Of a DNA stretch of 64,000 bases, positions 21,646 to 36,531 are shown piece by piece. Origin of the DNA: Klebsiella oxytoca NBRC 105695 (GTDB lineage Bacteria; Pseudomonadota; Gammaproteobacteria; Enterobacterales; Enterobacteriaceae); the NCBI RefSeq assembly GCF_001598695.1, contig NZ_BCZK01000003.1:1-64000 (forward strand). Reading direction: 5' to 3'. Position 1 is the stretch's first letter; the number at the start of each line of letters is the position of its first letter. The notes beneath the pieces are model-generated. The model had not been told where the DNA came from. It ran no database searches and saw nothing but the letters and a program-made list of their open reading frames with translations. A program made the position numbers and the translations under genes.

Positions 21646-23187
21646 ATGCAACTGAATTCCACCGAAATCAGCGAACTGATCAAGCAGCGCATTGCTCAGT
21701 TCAATGTTGTGAGCGAGGCTCATAACGAAGGTACTATCGTTTCTGTAAGTGACGGTGTTATCCGCATTCACGGCCTGGCCGATTGTATGCAGGGTGAGAT
21801 GATCGCTCTGCCGGGTAACCGTTACGCTATCGCACTGAACCTGGAGCGCGACTCCGTTGGTGCGGTTGTGATGGGTCCGTACGCTGACCTCGCCGAAGGC
21901 ATGAAGGTTAAATGTACTGGCCGTATCCTTGAAGTTCCGGTTGGCCGCGGCCTGCTGGGACGTGTGGTTAACACTCTGGGTGCACCGATTGATGGTAAAG
22001 GTCCGCTGGAGCACGACGGCTTCTCTGCCGTTGAAGCTATCGCTCCGGGCGTAATCGAACGTCAGTCCGTCGATCAGCCGGTGCAGACCGGTTATAAATC
22101 CGTTGATGCCATGATCCCAATCGGTCGTGGTCAGCGTGAACTGATCATCGGCGACCGTCAGACCGGTAAAACCGCTCTGGCAATCGACGCCATCATCAAC
22201 CAGCGTGATTCCGGCATCAAGTGCGTCTACGTGGCAATCGGCCAGAAAGCGTCCACCATTTCTAACGTGGTGCGTAAACTGGAAGAACACGGCGCGCTGT
22301 CTAACACCATCGTTGTGGTTGCAACCGCATCTGAATCCGCCGCGCTGCAATACCTGGCTCCGTATGCCGGTTGCGCAATGGGTGAATACTTCCGTGACCG
22401 CGGTGAAGATGCGCTGATCATTTATGATGACCTGTCTAAACAGGCCGTTGCTTACCGTCAGATTTCCCTGCTGCTCCGCCGTCCGCCTGGACGTGAAGCA
22501 TTCCCGGGCGACGTATTCTACCTCCACTCTCGTCTGCTGGAGCGTGCTGCACGTGTTAACGTCGAATACGTTGAAGCTTTCACCAAAGGTGAAGTGAAAG
22601 GTAAAACCGGTTCTCTGACCGCTCTGCCGATTATCGAAACCCAGGCGGGTGACGTTTCTGCGTTCGTTCCGACCAACGTAATTTCTATTACCGATGGTCA
22701 GATCTTCCTGGAAACCAACCTGTTCAACTCCGGTATTCGTCCTGCGGTTAACCCGGGTATCTCCGTATCCCGTGTTGGTGGTGCAGCTCAGACCAAGATC
22801 ATGAAGAAACTGTCCGGTGGTATTCGTACCGCGCTGGCACAGTATCGCGAACTGGCGGCGTTCTCGCAGTTTGCTTCTGACCTTGACGATGCAACCCGTA
22901 AGCAGCTGGACCACGGTCAGAAAGTAACTGAACTGCTGAAACAGAAACAGTATGCGCCGATGTCCGTTGCGCAGCAGTCTCTGGTTCTGTTCGCGGCAGA
23001 ACGTGGTTATCTGGCGGATGTAGAGCTGGCGAAAATCGGTAGCTTTGAAGCCGCTCTGCTGGCTTACGTCGACCGTGATCACGCTCCGTTGATGCAAGAG
23101 ATCAACCAGTCCGGTGGCTATAACGACGAAATCGAAGGCAAGCTGAAAGGCATCCTCGATTCCTTCAAAGCAACCCAATCCTGGTAA
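21646..23187 (+). CDS. atpA: ATP synthase F1 subunit alpha
   Basis: A 513-aa F1 subunit carrying the regulatory non-catalytic nucleotide site. P-loop GDRQTGKT (about residues 169-176), Walker B region LIIYDDLSK and the catalytic arginine-finger region SRVGGAAQ (Arg376 in E. coli) are present. Length and sequence match E. coli. The region also has a long open frame on the opposite strand, which is a codon-usage shadow. Confidence 0.98.
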   Translation: MQLNSTEISELIKQRIAQFNVVSEAHNEGTIVSVSDGVIRIHGLADCMQGEMIALPGNRYAIALNLERDSVGAVVMGPYADLAEGMKVKCTGRILEVPVGRGLLGRVVNTLGAPIDGKGPLEHDGFSAVEAIAPGVIERQSVDQPVQTGYKSVDAMIPIGRGQRELIIGDRQTGKTALAIDAIINQRDSGIKCVYVAIGQKASTISNVVRKLEEHGALSNTIVVVATASESAALQYLAPYAGCAMGEYFRDRGEDALIIYDDLSKQAVAYRQISLLLRRPPGREAFPGDVFYLHSRLLERAARVNVEYVEAFTKGEVKGKTGSLTALPIIETQAGDVSAFVPTNVISITDGQIFLETNLFNSGIRPAVNPGISVSRVGGAAQTKIMKKLSGGIRTALAQYRELAAFSQFASDLDDATRKQLDHGQKVTELLKQKQYAPMSVAQQSLVLFAAERGYLADVELAKIGSFEAALLAYVDRDHAPLMQEINQSGGYNDEIEGKLKGILDSFKATQSW

Positions 23188-23237
23188 AGTCTGGCGGCTT
23201 GCTTTAGGGCAGGCCGCAAGGCATTGAGGAGAAGCTC

Positions 23238-25510
<2,273 letters not shown>

Positions 25511-25530
25511 CGCCTTAATCGGAGGGTGAT

Positions 25531-25950
25531 ATGGCAATGACTTACCACCTGGACGTCGTCAGCGCAGAGAAACAAATGTTCTCTGGTCTGGTCGAGAAAA
25601 TCCAGGTAACGGGTAGCGAAGGTGAACTGGGTATTTACCCGGGGCACGCGCCGCTGCTCACCGCCATTAAGCCTGGTATGATTCGCATCGTTAAGCAGCA
25701 CGGTCACGAAGAATTTATCTACCTGTCAGGCGGCATTCTTGAAGTGCAGCCGGGTAGCACGACCGTTCTGGCTGATACGGCAATTCGTGGCCAGGATCTC
25801 GACGAAGCGCGAGCCCTGGAAGCGAAACGTAAGGCTGAAGAGCACATTAAGAGCTCTCATGGTGACGTGGATTACGCTCAGGCGTCCGCGGAACTGGCCA
25901 AAGCGATCGCTAAACTGCGCGTTATCGAGTTGACCAAAAAAGCGATGTAA
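25531..25950 (+). CDS. atpC: ATP synthase F1 subunit epsilon
   Basis: A 139-aa rotor subunit and intrinsic inhibitor. An N-terminal beta-sandwich ([34 protein letters not shown]) is followed by a C-terminal helical hairpin (from about residue 90). It has a GGAGGGTGAT ribosome-binding site. It is the last gene of the operon and is followed at once by an intrinsic terminator. Confidence 0.98.
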   Translation: MAMTYHLDVVSAEKQMFSGLVEKIQVTGSEGELGIYPGHAPLLTAIKPGMIRIVKQHGHEEFIYLSGGILEVQPGSTTVLADTAIRGQDLDEARALEAKRKAEEHIKSSHGDVDYAQASAELAKAIAKLRVIELTKKAM

Positions 25951-25970
25951 CACCGGCTTGAAAGTTAAAA

Positions 25971-26001
25971 AGCCAGTCTGGTTTCCAGGCTGGCTTTTTT
26001 T
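25971..26001 (+). terminator. Terminator of the atp operon
   Basis: Arms AGCCAGTCTGG (25971-25981) and CCAGGCTGGCT (25985-25995), with one G-T wobble, enclose a TTT loop and are followed by a T-run. This is the intrinsic terminator 20 bases after the atpC stop. Confidence 0.95.
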
Positions 26002-26050
26002 ATGGCTTCGTTTCAGAAATAACAAAACTAAAAAGATGGTTTAAAAAATT

Positions 26051-26066
26051 TGTGATGAACATCTCA
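26051..26066. promoter_or_regulatory. CRP-like site 1, upstream of the 23-codon ORF
   Basis: TGTGA-TGAACA-TCTCA matches the CRP consensus TGTGA-N6-TCACA at 9 of 10 positions. A possible promoter follows: TTGATC at 26073-26078 and TAGACT at 26096-26101, with a 17-base spacer. Confidence 0.6.
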
Positions 26067-26107
26067 TTTTTGTTGATCGTTTGGAGAATGCAGCGTAGAC
26101 TTTGTTT

Positions 26108-26123
26108 TGTGATGTAAGTCACA
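26108..26123. promoter_or_regulatory. CRP-like site 2 (perfect arms)
   Basis: TGTGA-TGTAAG-TCACA has perfect CRP arms and, with flanks, 8-base inverted arms TTTTGTGA and TCACAAAA (26105-26126). Its centre is 57 bases from site 1 and 50 bases before the ATG of the small ORF. Whether it activates or represses is unclear: relative to the candidate promoter near 26073-26101 it would sit at the transcription start. Confidence 0.7.
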
Positions 26124-26165
26124 AAAAATGCATCATAAAACGTAATCACTATCCAGGAAGAGATC

Positions 26166-26237
26166 ATGAAACTGCTTAATAAAATCGTCGCTTTCTTCAG
26201 TGCTATGAACGTAACCTTCGGTACGTTCAACCACTAA
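26166..26237 (+). CDS. Unrecognised 23-aa small protein
   Basis: ATG at 26166 with a strong ribosome-binding site (AGGAAGAG at 26155-26162). The 23-residue product begins MKLLNKIVAFFSAMN and ends in NH; it has a basic N-terminus and one short amphipathic or hydrophobic helix. I recognise no family. It sits between the atp terminator and a bidirectional terminator and has its own upstream CRP-like palindromes, so it looks like an independent small transcript rather than part of atp. Alternatives are a leader peptide or an sRNA with an incidental frame. Confidence 0.55.
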   Translation: MKLLNKIVAFFSAMNVTFGTFNH

Positions 26238-26319
26238 GAAGTCAACTTTCCAGGCTGTTTTTGCGCTGTACCGCTAACTAAAACGACAACACATGCGGTG
26301 TGAAACAGACAGAAAGTGA

Positions 26320-26345
26320 AAAGGTCGCCCCAGGGCGACCTTTAT
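26320..26345. terminator. Bidirectional terminator between the small ORF and pelX
   Basis: Arms AAAGGTCGCC (26320-26329) and GGCGACCTTT (26334-26343) with loop CCAG. It serves the plus-strand small transcript and the convergent end of pelX on minus, with short T-rich tails either side. Confidence 0.85.
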
Positions 26346-26365
26346 GTTTTTCACGTATAGCGGGG

Positions 26366-28537
26366 TTAATTACGGCTGAGGAAGTTACCGGTATTGAAGC
26401 TGCCGTCAGCCTCACGTATTAGCGGGTCAGGCAGCGCCAGAGTCTGGTAATCGGCGCTGTTAATGCTTTTTCCTTGAGCGTTGATGCTTTTACCACCGTG
26501 GATAAAGTAGTTGCTATCGTCGATATTCCCGACAACGGCATCGTCATATTTCCCCGGCTGGCTACGTAAGGAAAGGTTCTCGCTGAACGTGCCCTGGGTT
26601 TCCGGCGCGCCGTATGGGCTTGGGCGGAACAGGTAGTTAAAGCGCTGGTTATCCACCGCGACGTTGTTGACCACTACCAGCTTGCCGGGATTGAAGTTGT
26701 CGGTGAAACCGTCGAGATGGTTCCCGATGGCGATGCTGTTACGTACCTCATGAGCAACCGGCTGCCCTTCCCCGCCGAGCTTAAAACCGTTGCTGGTATT
26801 ATTGCGGGCAATAGAGTTCTCGATCACCACAACGCCGTTTGCACCGTCCTCAATCTTATTAAACAGATCGAAACCGTCGTCGATGTTATCGTGCGAGTAA
26901 CAGCCTTCCAGCCGGTTCCCCTCTCCTACGCGCATTTTTACAGCGAAGCCATCGGCGTTTATTTTTCCTGGATCTTCGTTGCTAAAGGATTCTGAATTCA
27001 CCACCCGGTTATAGCTGGCCCACAGCGGGCGTCCTACATCCGCCGGTGAGGAAATTTGAATGCCGGTATCATCGTTACGATAAGCGGTGACGTTCTCAAT
27101 CAGGTTATGGCTACCCTGTATGCGCAGGCTCTTATCCGTAATATCTACTCCAACGATATGCCAGTAGCTGGCATCCAGCAGTAGCCCGTGTATTACCGCT
27201 TTACCGGCGGCTTTCAGGGTCTTGGTTTTGTCTTTCAGGCCGCTGGCGCTCAGAGGGATGACGGTTTGCGGGTAGTCTCCGGCGGCTAATATAATTTCCC
27301 CGCCAGCGGGTACGAGCTCGACGGCGGAGGCTAAATCCAACGGCGACTCTGCCGTGCCTTTGGCCTGCGCTTGCCCCTCAGGTGCAGCATAGAGCGTATT
27401 GCCTGTGATATTGGCACTCTGTTCCACCGTCAGCGTCTGGGTCAGCGTTTTTGCGCTGGTGGTCGGCGTAAAGGTAACTTCGAACGTGCTTTTATCTTTC
27501 AGAACGGCAGGCTGGGTAAACATCTCACCGGCTTTCACGGCTTTATCCTGCCCGATCACCACTTCATCCTGGCGAACGGTGATGCGCCCGTCACTATTGG
27601 TACGCGCCTGTAGGATGTACTTTTTGTCCTGGCTTTTTGTTCCCGAGGCAATTTGCATGACCGGCGGCCAGCTTTTAGCGATGTACGGCGCAGAGGGAAC
27701 AGTATTTGCCGCTGACGTGGTGAGCGAGGCGTTGCTGACGGTGATTTTAGCGTTACGAGAAGCAAAAAAACCGACGTAGTAATGTTCTTTATCCTGTTGA
27801 GCAATCAGATCGGCGTGAGGAACCTGCTGGCTTACCCATTTTTCACTGCCCGTAGCTGCCCAGGAAGTAATAAACCCGTCGTTGGTGCGTTCCAGCCTGA
27901 GCTGGAACGTCGGCGTTTGCTGTATATCGATTTTTTCTTTATAACTCTGACGCTTTATTGATGCCCCCGCATTGCCCCACGGTTGGGTTATCCCTTCCCG
28001 GCTGATAGCCTGCAGCTTAATATGCGAGTGATCTTTTTTATCCTGCGTCATAATGGCGTTCATCACCATATTGGACGCCGCCGGGAACTCTTCATAACCG
28101 ACCTTCAGCGGCTGTTGACGCGGAACTCCTATTACATCGCGCACCAGCAGTCCTGCCCCTTCCTGTGCTGCCGGGCGAGCGCCATTTTCCGGGCCAAACT
28201 GATTGACGGTCACCGTTGCCTGCAGGATAAAATTCTGGCTGGTCGGAAGTTGGGTATAAAAGAAGGTCAGTCCGTCGTGGGAGTTGGCAATTTTACCTCC
28301 CCGGCTTTCAATAGTAATGGGTTGGCTGAGATCGGCGACGTCCTGCGGCGTCAGTTTTTTACCGGCGATAGTGACATCATTGACGCCAATCTTTTCAGGC
28401 AGAACATTCGAGGAAAAATTGCTGTCCGTGGATTGCCCGAAGGCGATAGCGCGCCACTGAGGGCCTTCGTTGGCCTGCAGCGGTAGCGCGATCATCGTAC
28501 TGCAAAGGGTTAATGCCAAAGGTATTTTGTTATTCAT
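26366..28537 (-). CDS. pelX: Periplasmic exopolygalacturonate lyase, PL9 family (PelX-like)
   Basis: A 723-aa secreted enzyme that should release unsaturated digalacturonate from pectate ends by beta-elimination. Signal peptide about residues 1-22 (cleavage near LQA-NE). Residues about 25-290 are a beta-rich N-terminal region. The C-terminal half is a right-handed beta-helix. PL9 hallmarks are visible: calcium ligands Asp529 (ADGFAVK), Asp553, Asp554 and Asp557 (NIDDGFDLF), and the catalytic-base candidate Lys586 (NGFKLGG), arranged like Dickeya PL9 lyases. It lies convergent to the 23-codon ORF in the atpC-glmU gap, where E. coli has no such gene. A KdgR-like box lies just upstream. Confidence 0.88.
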   Translation of the reverse strand: MNNKIPLALTLCSTMIALPLQANEGPQWRAIAFGQSTDSNFSSNVLPEKIGVNDVTIAGKKLTPQDVADLSQPITIESRGGKIANSHDGLTFFYTQLPTSQNFILQATVTVNQFGPENGARPAAQEGAGLLVRDVIGVPRQQPLKVGYEEFPAASNMVMNAIMTQDKKDHSHIKLQAISREGITQPWGNAGASIKRQSYKEKIDIQQTPTFQLRLERTNDGFITSWAATGSEKWVSQQVPHADLIAQQDKEHYYVGFFASRNAKITVSNASLTTSAANTVPSAPYIAKSWPPVMQIASGTKSQDKKYILQARTNSDGRITVRQDEVVIGQDKAVKAGEMFTQPAVLKDKSTFEVTFTPTTSAKTLTQTLTVEQSANITGNTLYAAPEGQAQAKGTAESPLDLASAVELVPAGGEIILAAGDYPQTVIPLSASGLKDKTKTLKAAGKAVIHGLLLDASYWHIVGVDITDKSLRIQGSHNLIENVTAYRNDDTGIQISSPADVGRPLWASYNRVVNSESFSNEDPGKINADGFAVKMRVGEGNRLEGCYSHDNIDDGFDLFNKIEDGANGVVVIENSIARNNTSNGFKLGGEGQPVAHEVRNSIAIGNHLDGFTDNFNPGKLVVVNNVAVDNQRFNYLFRPSPYGAPETQGTFSENLSLRSQPGKYDDAVVGNIDDSNYFIHGGKSINAQGKSINSADYQTLALPDPLIREADGSFNTGNFLSRN

Positions 28538-28576
28538 TCTTTTCTCCTGGGTAATTATTAATCGGCATTATCAGGA

Positions 28577-28600
28577 AAATGAAATGGCGTTTCTATTTAT
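28577..28600 (-). promoter_or_regulatory. KdgR-like operator upstream of pelX
   Basis: GAAA-TGGCG-TTTC (28581-28593), with AAAT and TATTTA flanks, fits the KdgR pectinolysis-repressor consensus (AATGAAA-N5-TTTCATT type). It lies about 44-63 bases before the pelX start. The pelX ribosome-binding site is AGGAG, 7 bases before the ATG. Confidence 0.65.
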
Positions 28601-28882
28601 CACGTCACAATTAATGAATATTAAAACTGCGTTTTATTTTATGGGTTTTCTTTATTTACCCGCCAAAAAAACAGCAAAAGCAGAGGGATAGCCTGGCCAC
28701 CCCCTCATAAAAATGATTTTTTTGCGCGAAACGGGTTTGCGCTGACTAAAAATAGCCCCCTAAAATGATGTATTGCGTGAAGCCTGCGCGTTTTATCTCC
28801 GTCTCGTTTCATGATGAAAAATATGTAGATATTTCAACGTGAAAGGCTTTTACTTTTCGTTCTAACAGCAGTCAGGATGCGT
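28601..28882. promoter_or_regulatory. pelX/glmU intergenic region
   Basis: About 280 bases without a gene, containing the glmU promoter region. In E. coli glmUS is activated by NagC; I could not recognise a NagC site by eye. The open frame spanning 28470-28691 overlaps the pelX N-terminus and has no family features. Confidence 0.4.
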
Positions 28883-30253
28883 ATGTCAAACAGTCCGATG
28901 AGCGTGGTGATTCTTGCCGCAGGCAAGGGTACCCGCATGTATTCCGATCTTCCCAAGGTGCTGCATTCGCTGGCCGGCAAGCCAATGGTTCAGCATGTCA
29001 TTGATACGGCTAAAGAATTAGGTGCTTCCGCTGTCCATTTGGTCTACGGGCACGGCGGCGATCTCCTTCGCCAGACGCTGCACGAAGATAAGCTAAATTG
29101 GATCTTACAGGCTGAACAGCTGGGTACCGGCCACGCCATGCAGCAGGCGGCGCCGTTCTTCAAAGATGATGAAGATATCCTCATGCTGTACGGCGATGTA
29201 CCGTTGATTTCCGTCGAAACATTAAAGCGCCTGCGAGAAGCGAAACCGCAGGGCGGCATCGGTTTGCTGACGGTGAAGCTGGACGATCCGACCGGCTATG
29301 GCCGCATTACGCGCCATAACGGTGCGGTAACCGGCATTGTTGAGCATAAAGACGCCAGCGAAGAGCAGCGTCGGATTCAGGAAATTAATACCGGAATTCT
29401 GGTCGCCAACGGGGCGGATCTCAAACGCTGGCTGGCTAAGCTGACCAATAACAACGTGCAGGGCGAATATTACATTACCGATATTATCGCCATGGCCTAT
29501 GCCGAAGGTCGCGAAATCGCGGCAGTCCATCCTCAGCGCCTAAGCGAAGTGGAAGGCGTGAATAACCGGCTGCAGCTATCCCGCCTGGAACGCGTCTGGC
29601 AGTCTGAAAAGGCGGAGGCACTTCTGCTCGCAGGCGTAATGCTTCGCGATCCGGCGCGTTTTGACCTGCGCGGCGTGCTGAAACACGGGCGCGATGTCGA
29701 AATAGATACTAACGTTATTCTCGAGGGGCATGTTGTTCTGGGCAATCGGGTGAAGATCGGCTCCGGCTGCGTGATCAAGAACAGTACCATTGGCGATGAC
29801 TGCGAGATCAGTCCTTATACCGTAGTGGAAGATGCTCATCTTGAGGCCGCCTGTACTATCGGGCCATTCGCACGGCTGCGCCCTGGCGCGGAGCTCCTGG
29901 AAGGCGCGCACGTCGGTAACTTTGTCGAAATTAAAAAGGCGCGTCTGGGGAGAGGCACGAAAGCCGGGCATCTTTCCTACCTCGGAGACGCTGAGATTGG
30001 CGATAACGTCAATATCGGCGCCGGCACCATCACCTGTAACTATGATGGCGCAAATAAACATAAAACGGTGATCGGCGATGACGTGTTTGTTGGTTCGGAC
30101 AGCCAGCTGGTCGCTCCCGTGACCATCGGCAAGGGAGTCACCATTGCTGCAGGAACGACGGTAACGCGCAACGTTGCCGACGATGAGTTAGTTTTAAGCC
30201 GCGTGCCGCAGGTTCATAAACAGGGCTGGCAGCGCCCGGTGAAGAAGAATTAA
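28883..30253 (+). CDS. glmU: Bifunctional UDP-GlcNAc pyrophosphorylase / GlcN-1-P acetyltransferase GlmU
   Basis: A 456-aa enzyme making UDP-GlcNAc for peptidoglycan and LPS. The N-terminal uridyltransferase ([14 protein letters not shown], about residues 13-26) is followed by a left-handed beta-helix acetyltransferase built from hexapeptides (IGSGCVIKN through [12 protein letters not shown]). I chose the ATG at 28883 over that at 28877: AGG at 28874-28876 is then 6 bases away, and 456 aa equals E. coli. It is cotranscribed with glmS. Confidence 0.96.
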   Translation: MSNSPMSVVILAAGKGTRMYSDLPKVLHSLAGKPMVQHVIDTAKELGASAVHLVYGHGGDLLRQTLHEDKLNWILQAEQLGTGHAMQQAAPFFKDDEDILMLYGDVPLISVETLKRLREAKPQGGIGLLTVKLDDPTGYGRITRHNGAVTGIVEHKDASEEQRRIQEINTGILVANGADLKRWLAKLTNNNVQGEYYITDIIAMAYAEGREIAAVHPQRLSEVEGVNNRLQLSRLERVWQSEKAEALLLAGVMLRDPARFDLRGVLKHGRDVEIDTNVILEGHVVLGNRVKIGSGCVIKNSTIGDDCEISPYTVVEDAHLEAACTIGPFARLRPGAELLEGAHVGNFVEIKKARLGRGTKAGHLSYLGDAEIGDNVNIGAGTITCNYDGANKHKTVIGDDVFVGSDSQLVAPVTIGKGVTIAAGTTVTRNVADDELVLSRVPQVHKQGWQRPVKKN

Positions 30254-30260
30254 CGCTTTT

Positions 30261-30300
30261 CTCTTTCGCCCTTTTGGGGGAAAGAGCGGGGTGAGGGGAT
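30261..30300. repeat. GC-rich hairpin element between glmU and glmS
   Basis: Arms CTCTTTC (30261-30267) and GAAAGAG (30280-30286) with an inner CCC/GGG pairing, followed by CGGGGTGAGGGGAT. A related sequence (GAGAGGGGCGGGGTGA) follows adeP at 43645-43660. This looks like a dispersed enterobacterial intergenic repeat. In the glmUS mRNA it falls where E. coli RNase E separates glmU from glmS; that link is inference. Confidence 0.5.
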
Positions 30301-30433
30301 AAAATAATCCTCCCCCCACGGCAGTGCCCATAAAAATAACCCCACTCTCTACAAGGCTCGGGGCGCCCGGAAAAACGGGTAAACAGGTTGACCGACAACG
30401 TATGGCATACAGCCAAAATCGGAATGAAAAACT

Positions 30434-32263
30434 ATGTGTGGAATTGTTGGCGCAGTCGCGCAGCGTGATATTGCTGAAATCCTTCTCGAAGGTTTACGTC
30501 GTCTGGAATACCGCGGTTATGACTCCGCCGGTCTGGCAGTCGTCGATAACGAAGGTCATATGAACCGCGTTCGTCGCCTTGGGAAAGTCCAGATGCTGGC
30601 CCAGGCGTTGGAGGAACATCCGTTGCACGGTGGGACGGGAATTGCCCATACCCGCTGGGCGACGCACGGCGAACCCTCTGAAGGCAACGCGCATCCGCAT
30701 GTTTCTGACCATATTGTGGTCGTGCATAACGGAATTATCGAGAACCATGAGCCGCTGCGCGAGCTGTTGCAGTCGCGGGGCTACGTTTTCGCCTCCGAGA
30801 CTGACACCGAAGTTATTGCGCATCTGGTTCACTGGGAGCTGGAACAAGGCGGCACCCTGCGTGATGCTGTTCTGCGGACTATCCCGCAGCTTCGCGGCGC
30901 TTACGGTACCGTGATTATGGATTCCCGCGATCCGGGTACGCTGCTGGCCGCTCGTTCGGGCAGCCCGCTGGTTATTGGCCTGGGGATGGGAGAAAACTTC
31001 ATTGCCTCCGATCAGCTGGCGCTCCTGCCGGTTACCCGCCGCTTTATCTTCCTCGAAGAGGGGGATATTGCGGAAGTCACCCGTCGTTCGGTCACTATCT
31101 TTGATAAATCCGGCGCCGAAGTGCTGCGCCCGGATATTGAATCCAGTCTGCAGTACGATGCAGGCGATAAAGGTATCTATCGCCACTATATGCAGAAAGA
31201 GATCTACGAGCAGCCGAACGCGATCAAAAATACCCTCTCCGGGCGCATTAGCCACGGTGAAGTTGATTTAAGCGAACTGGGCCCGCAGGCTAACGAGCTG
31301 CTGTCTCAGGTCGAGCATATTCAGATCATCGCCTGCGGTACCTCCTACAACTCAGGAATGGTTTCCCGTTACTGGTTTGAATCGCTGGCCGGTGTGCCGT
31401 GTGATGTCGAAATCGCTTCTGAGTTCCGCTATCGTAAATCGGCCGTGCGTCGCAACAGCCTGATGATCACCCTCTCGCAGTCCGGCGAAACGGCGGACAC
31501 CCTCGCAGGTCTGCGCCTGTCGAAAGAGCTGGGCTATCTGGGCTCGCTGGCGATTTGTAACGTGCCGGGTTCATCACTGGTGCGGGAGTCCGATCTGGCG
31601 ATGATGACCAATGCCGGGACGGAAATCGGCGTCGCTTCGACTAAAGCCTTCACTACGCAATTGACCGTTCTGCTGATGCTGGTGGCGAAACTGGCGCGTC
31701 TTAAGGGCCAGGATGCCGCGATTGAACACGATATCGTGCATGGCCTGCAGGCGCTGCCGAACCGCATTGAGCAGGTGCTCTCGCAGGACAAGCGCATTGA
31801 GGCGCTGGCTGAGAATTTCTCTGATAAACATCACGCGCTGTTCCTCGGACGTGGCGATCAGTACCCCATTGCCCTTGAAGGGGCGCTGAAGCTGAAAGAG
31901 ATCTCCTATATTCACGCGGAAGCCTATGCCGCTGGCGAGCTGAAGCACGGTCCGCTGGCGCTGATTGATGCAGAAATGCCGGTGGTTGTGGTCGCGCCGA
32001 ACAACGAACTGCTGGAAAAGCTGAAATCTAACATTGAAGAGGTTCGCGCCCGCGGCGGCCAGCTGTACGTCTTTGCTGACGGCGATGCGGGTTTCACCAG
32101 CAGCGATAATATGCACATCATTGAGATGCCGCACGTTGAAGAGGTGATCGCGCCAATCTTCTATACTGTACCGCTGCAGCTGCTGGCTTATCACGTCGCG
32201 CTGATCAAAGGAACTGACGTCGATCAGCCGCGTAACCTGGCGAAATCGGTGACCGTGGAATAA
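30434..32263 (+). CDS. glmS: Glucosamine-6-phosphate synthase GlmS
   Basis: A 609-aa (with Met1) glutamine:fructose-6-P amidotransferase. The catalytic Cys follows Met1 ([12 protein letters not shown]), then an Ntn glutaminase domain (about residues 1-240) and two SIS isomerase domains ([27 protein letters not shown]). The C-terminal LAKSVTVE is intact. Its 3' end is the recognition region for Tn7. In E. coli its translation is activated by the GlmZ sRNA, not by a ribozyme. Confidence 0.97.
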   Translation: MCGIVGAVAQRDIAEILLEGLRRLEYRGYDSAGLAVVDNEGHMNRVRRLGKVQMLAQALEEHPLHGGTGIAHTRWATHGEPSEGNAHPHVSDHIVVVHNGIIENHEPLRELLQSRGYVFASETDTEVIAHLVHWELEQGGTLRDAVLRTIPQLRGAYGTVIMDSRDPGTLLAARSGSPLVIGLGMGENFIASDQLALLPVTRRFIFLEEGDIAEVTRRSVTIFDKSGAEVLRPDIESSLQYDAGDKGIYRHYMQKEIYEQPNAIKNTLSGRISHGEVDLSELGPQANELLSQVEHIQIIACGTSYNSGMVSRYWFESLAGVPCDVEIASEFRYRKSAVRRNSLMITLSQSGETADTLAGLRLSKELGYLGSLAICNVPGSSLVRESDLAMMTNAGTEIGVASTKAFTTQLTVLLMLVAKLARLKGQDAAIEHDIVHGLQALPNRIEQVLSQDKRIEALAENFSDKHHALFLGRGDQYPIALEGALKLKEISYIHAEAYAAGELKHGPLALIDAEMPVVVVAPNNELLEKLKSNIEEVRARGGQLYVFADGDAGFTSSDNMHIIEMPHVEEVIAPIFYTVPLQLLAYHVALIKGTDVDQPRNLAKSVTVE

Positions 32264-32290
32264 CGGTTTTTACATCGTGACAGGGCTGCC
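32228..32290 (+). other. attTn7, unoccupied
   Basis: The last codons of glmS (encoding [13 protein letters not shown]) are the TnsD recognition region, and insertion normally falls about 25 bases past the stop, near 32288. Here the glmS terminator follows without interruption, so no Tn7-family element is present. Confidence 0.85.
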
Positions 32291-32307
32291 ATCCGGCAGC
32301 CCTTTTT
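32282..32307 (+). terminator. Terminator of glmUS
   Basis: Arms AGGGCTGCC (32282-32290) and GGCAGCCCT (32295-32303) with loop ATCC and a T-run, 18 bases after the glmS stop. Confidence 0.95.
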
Positions 32308-32474
32308 ATTTGCGGCGAACGGCGAGATCCCACCCGCTTTATGACAGTCTGTCATTTTTGCGACGCTTTTTTGCCGTCATAAAAATAAAATTTTTCGGCA
32401 ATATTTTCCTCATTATCTTTATTAACAATATGATTTGTATTGTTTTTATTTATCGTAAAATCCCGCCTTTTGGC

Positions 32475-32525
32475 TTGTCATAAAACTGTAATAATTCGTA
32501 CATTTTACTGTCACCTGTTTGTCCT
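32475..32525 (+). promoter_or_regulatory. Two PhoB boxes before pstS
   Basis: Pho box-like sequences TTGTCATAAAACTGTAAT (32475-32492) and CTGTCACCTGTTTGTCCT (32508-32525) lie 33 bases apart, the same helical face, as in the E. coli pstS promoter. A further CTGTCAT occurs at 32349-32355. They predict induction of pstSCAB-phoU by PhoB at low phosphate. Confidence 0.88.
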
Positions 32526-32579
32526 ATTTTGCTCACCATAGCTTCGAAACAATGGTTTACGAATCCAGCAGGAGACATT

Positions 32580-33620
32580 ATGAACGTTATGCGTACCACC
32601 GTCGCAACAGTTGTCGCCGCGACCTTATCGATGAGTGCTTTCTCTGTTTTTGCAGCAGCAAGCCTGACTGGCGCTGGCGCAACTTTCCCCGCGCCGGTGT
32701 ATGCCAAATGGGCAGATACCTATAACAAGGAAACGGGTAATAAAATCAATTACCAGGGTATCGGCTCCTCTGGCGGCGTAAAACAAATTACGGCCAACAC
32801 CGTAGATTTCGGTGCCTCTGATGCCCCTCTGGCTGACGACAAACTGGCTCAGGAAGGTCTGTTCCAGTTCCCGACCGTGATCGGCGGCGTGGTGCTGGCG
32901 ATCAACCTGCCTGGCGTGAAATCAGGCGAGCTGGTGCTTGACGGTAAAACGCTGGGTGATATCTACCTGGGCAAAATCAAAAAATGGGATGACGAAGCGA
33001 TTGCTAAGCTCAACCCAGGTATGAAGCTGCCTTCTCAGAACATCGCGGTTGTTCGCCGTGCGGATGGCTCCGGCACCTCCTTCGTTTTCACCAGCTACCT
33101 GGCGAAGGTGAACGAAGAGTGGAAATCTAAAGTCGGCGCGGGTTCAACCGTTAACTGGCCGACCGGGCTGGGCGGTAAAGGCAACGACGGCATCGCCGCG
33201 TTCGTTCAGCGTCTGCCGGGCTCAATCGGCTACGTAGAATATGCCTACGCGAAACAGAACAACCTTGCTTATACCAAACTGCTGTCTGCCGATGGCAAGC
33301 CGGTGAGCCCGACGGAAGACAACTTCGCTAACGCGGCGAAAGAAATCGACTGGAGCAAATCCTTTGCACAGGATCTGACTAACCAGAAAGGCGACAATGC
33401 CTGGCCGATCACTTCTACCACCTTCATCCTGGTTCACAAGGCTTCCAACAAGCCAGAGCAAACCGCTGAAGTGCTGAAGTTCTTCGACTGGGCGTATAAG
33501 AACGGCGGTAAAGAAGCTAATGCGCTGGATTATGCCACCCTGCCGGATAGCGTGGTTGAGCAAGTTCGCGCAGCATGGAAGACCAACGTAAAGGACAGCA
33601 GCGGTAAAGCGCTGTACTAA
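32580..33620 (+). CDS. pstS: Periplasmic phosphate-binding protein PstS
   Basis: A 346-aa binding protein. The ATG at 32580 ([12 protein letters not shown]) follows AGGAGACATT and gives the E. coli length; the frame is open 17 codons further up through the promoter. The signal peptide cleaves near [10 protein letters not shown]. Phosphate-contact motifs [25 protein letters not shown] and RADGSGTSF are present. The stop codon abuts an ERIC element that separates it from pstC. Confidence 0.97.
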   Translation: MNVMRTTVATVVAATLSMSAFSVFAAASLTGAGATFPAPVYAKWADTYNKETGNKINYQGIGSSGGVKQITANTVDFGASDAPLADDKLAQEGLFQFPTVIGGVVLAINLPGVKSGELVLDGKTLGDIYLGKIKKWDDEAIAKLNPGMKLPSQNIAVVRRADGSGTSFVFTSYLAKVNEEWKSKVGAGSTVNWPTGLGGKGNDGIAAFVQRLPGSIGYVEYAYAKQNNLAYTKLLSADGKPVSPTEDNFANAAKEIDWSKSFAQDLTNQKGDNAWPITSTTFILVHKASNKPEQTAEVLKFFDWAYKNGGKEANALDYATLPDSVVEQVRAAWKTNVKDSSGKALY

Positions 33621-33743
33621 TACCCGTCTTACGTCGAGTTACAGGGACGATGGCAGCGCTTGTTCATCCCGGGAGCATAGATACGCTATGTGACCAGGGT
33701 GAACAAGCTTGCTACCTGCCTGCAGCTCGAATTATTTAGGGTA
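33621..33743. repeat. ERIC (intergenic repeat unit) inside the pst operon
   Basis: A 123-base imperfect palindrome with termini TACCC and GGGTA. Its right half (GCAGCTCGAATTATTTAGGG and GTGACCAGGGTGAACAAGC) matches the enterobacterial repetitive intergenic consensus as I remember it. It begins at the base after the pstS stop and ends 68 bases before pstC, so it is transcribed within pstSCAB-phoU and would fold into a long stem. Confidence 0.8.
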
Positions 33744-33808
33744 TGGCATTACCTTTGCCAGAAAGATCAGTAAACTACGATTTTTTCTGGCCCGAAACTG
33801 AAGAGTAA

Positions 33809-36482
<2,674 letters not shown>

Positions 36483-36531
36483 TTGCCCTTCTGCTTTCAG
36501 GCTCTAACCTATTGGGCAATCAGGAGATACC

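Noticed and set aside
21499..23178. A 559-codon open frame on minus, opposite atpA
   Set aside because: It mirrors atpA codon usage, has no domain signature and lies wholly antisense to a certain gene.
32228..32310. Tn7-like insertion at glmS
   Set aside because: The terminator and pst promoter follow glmS directly, with no TnsABCD genes or end repeats.
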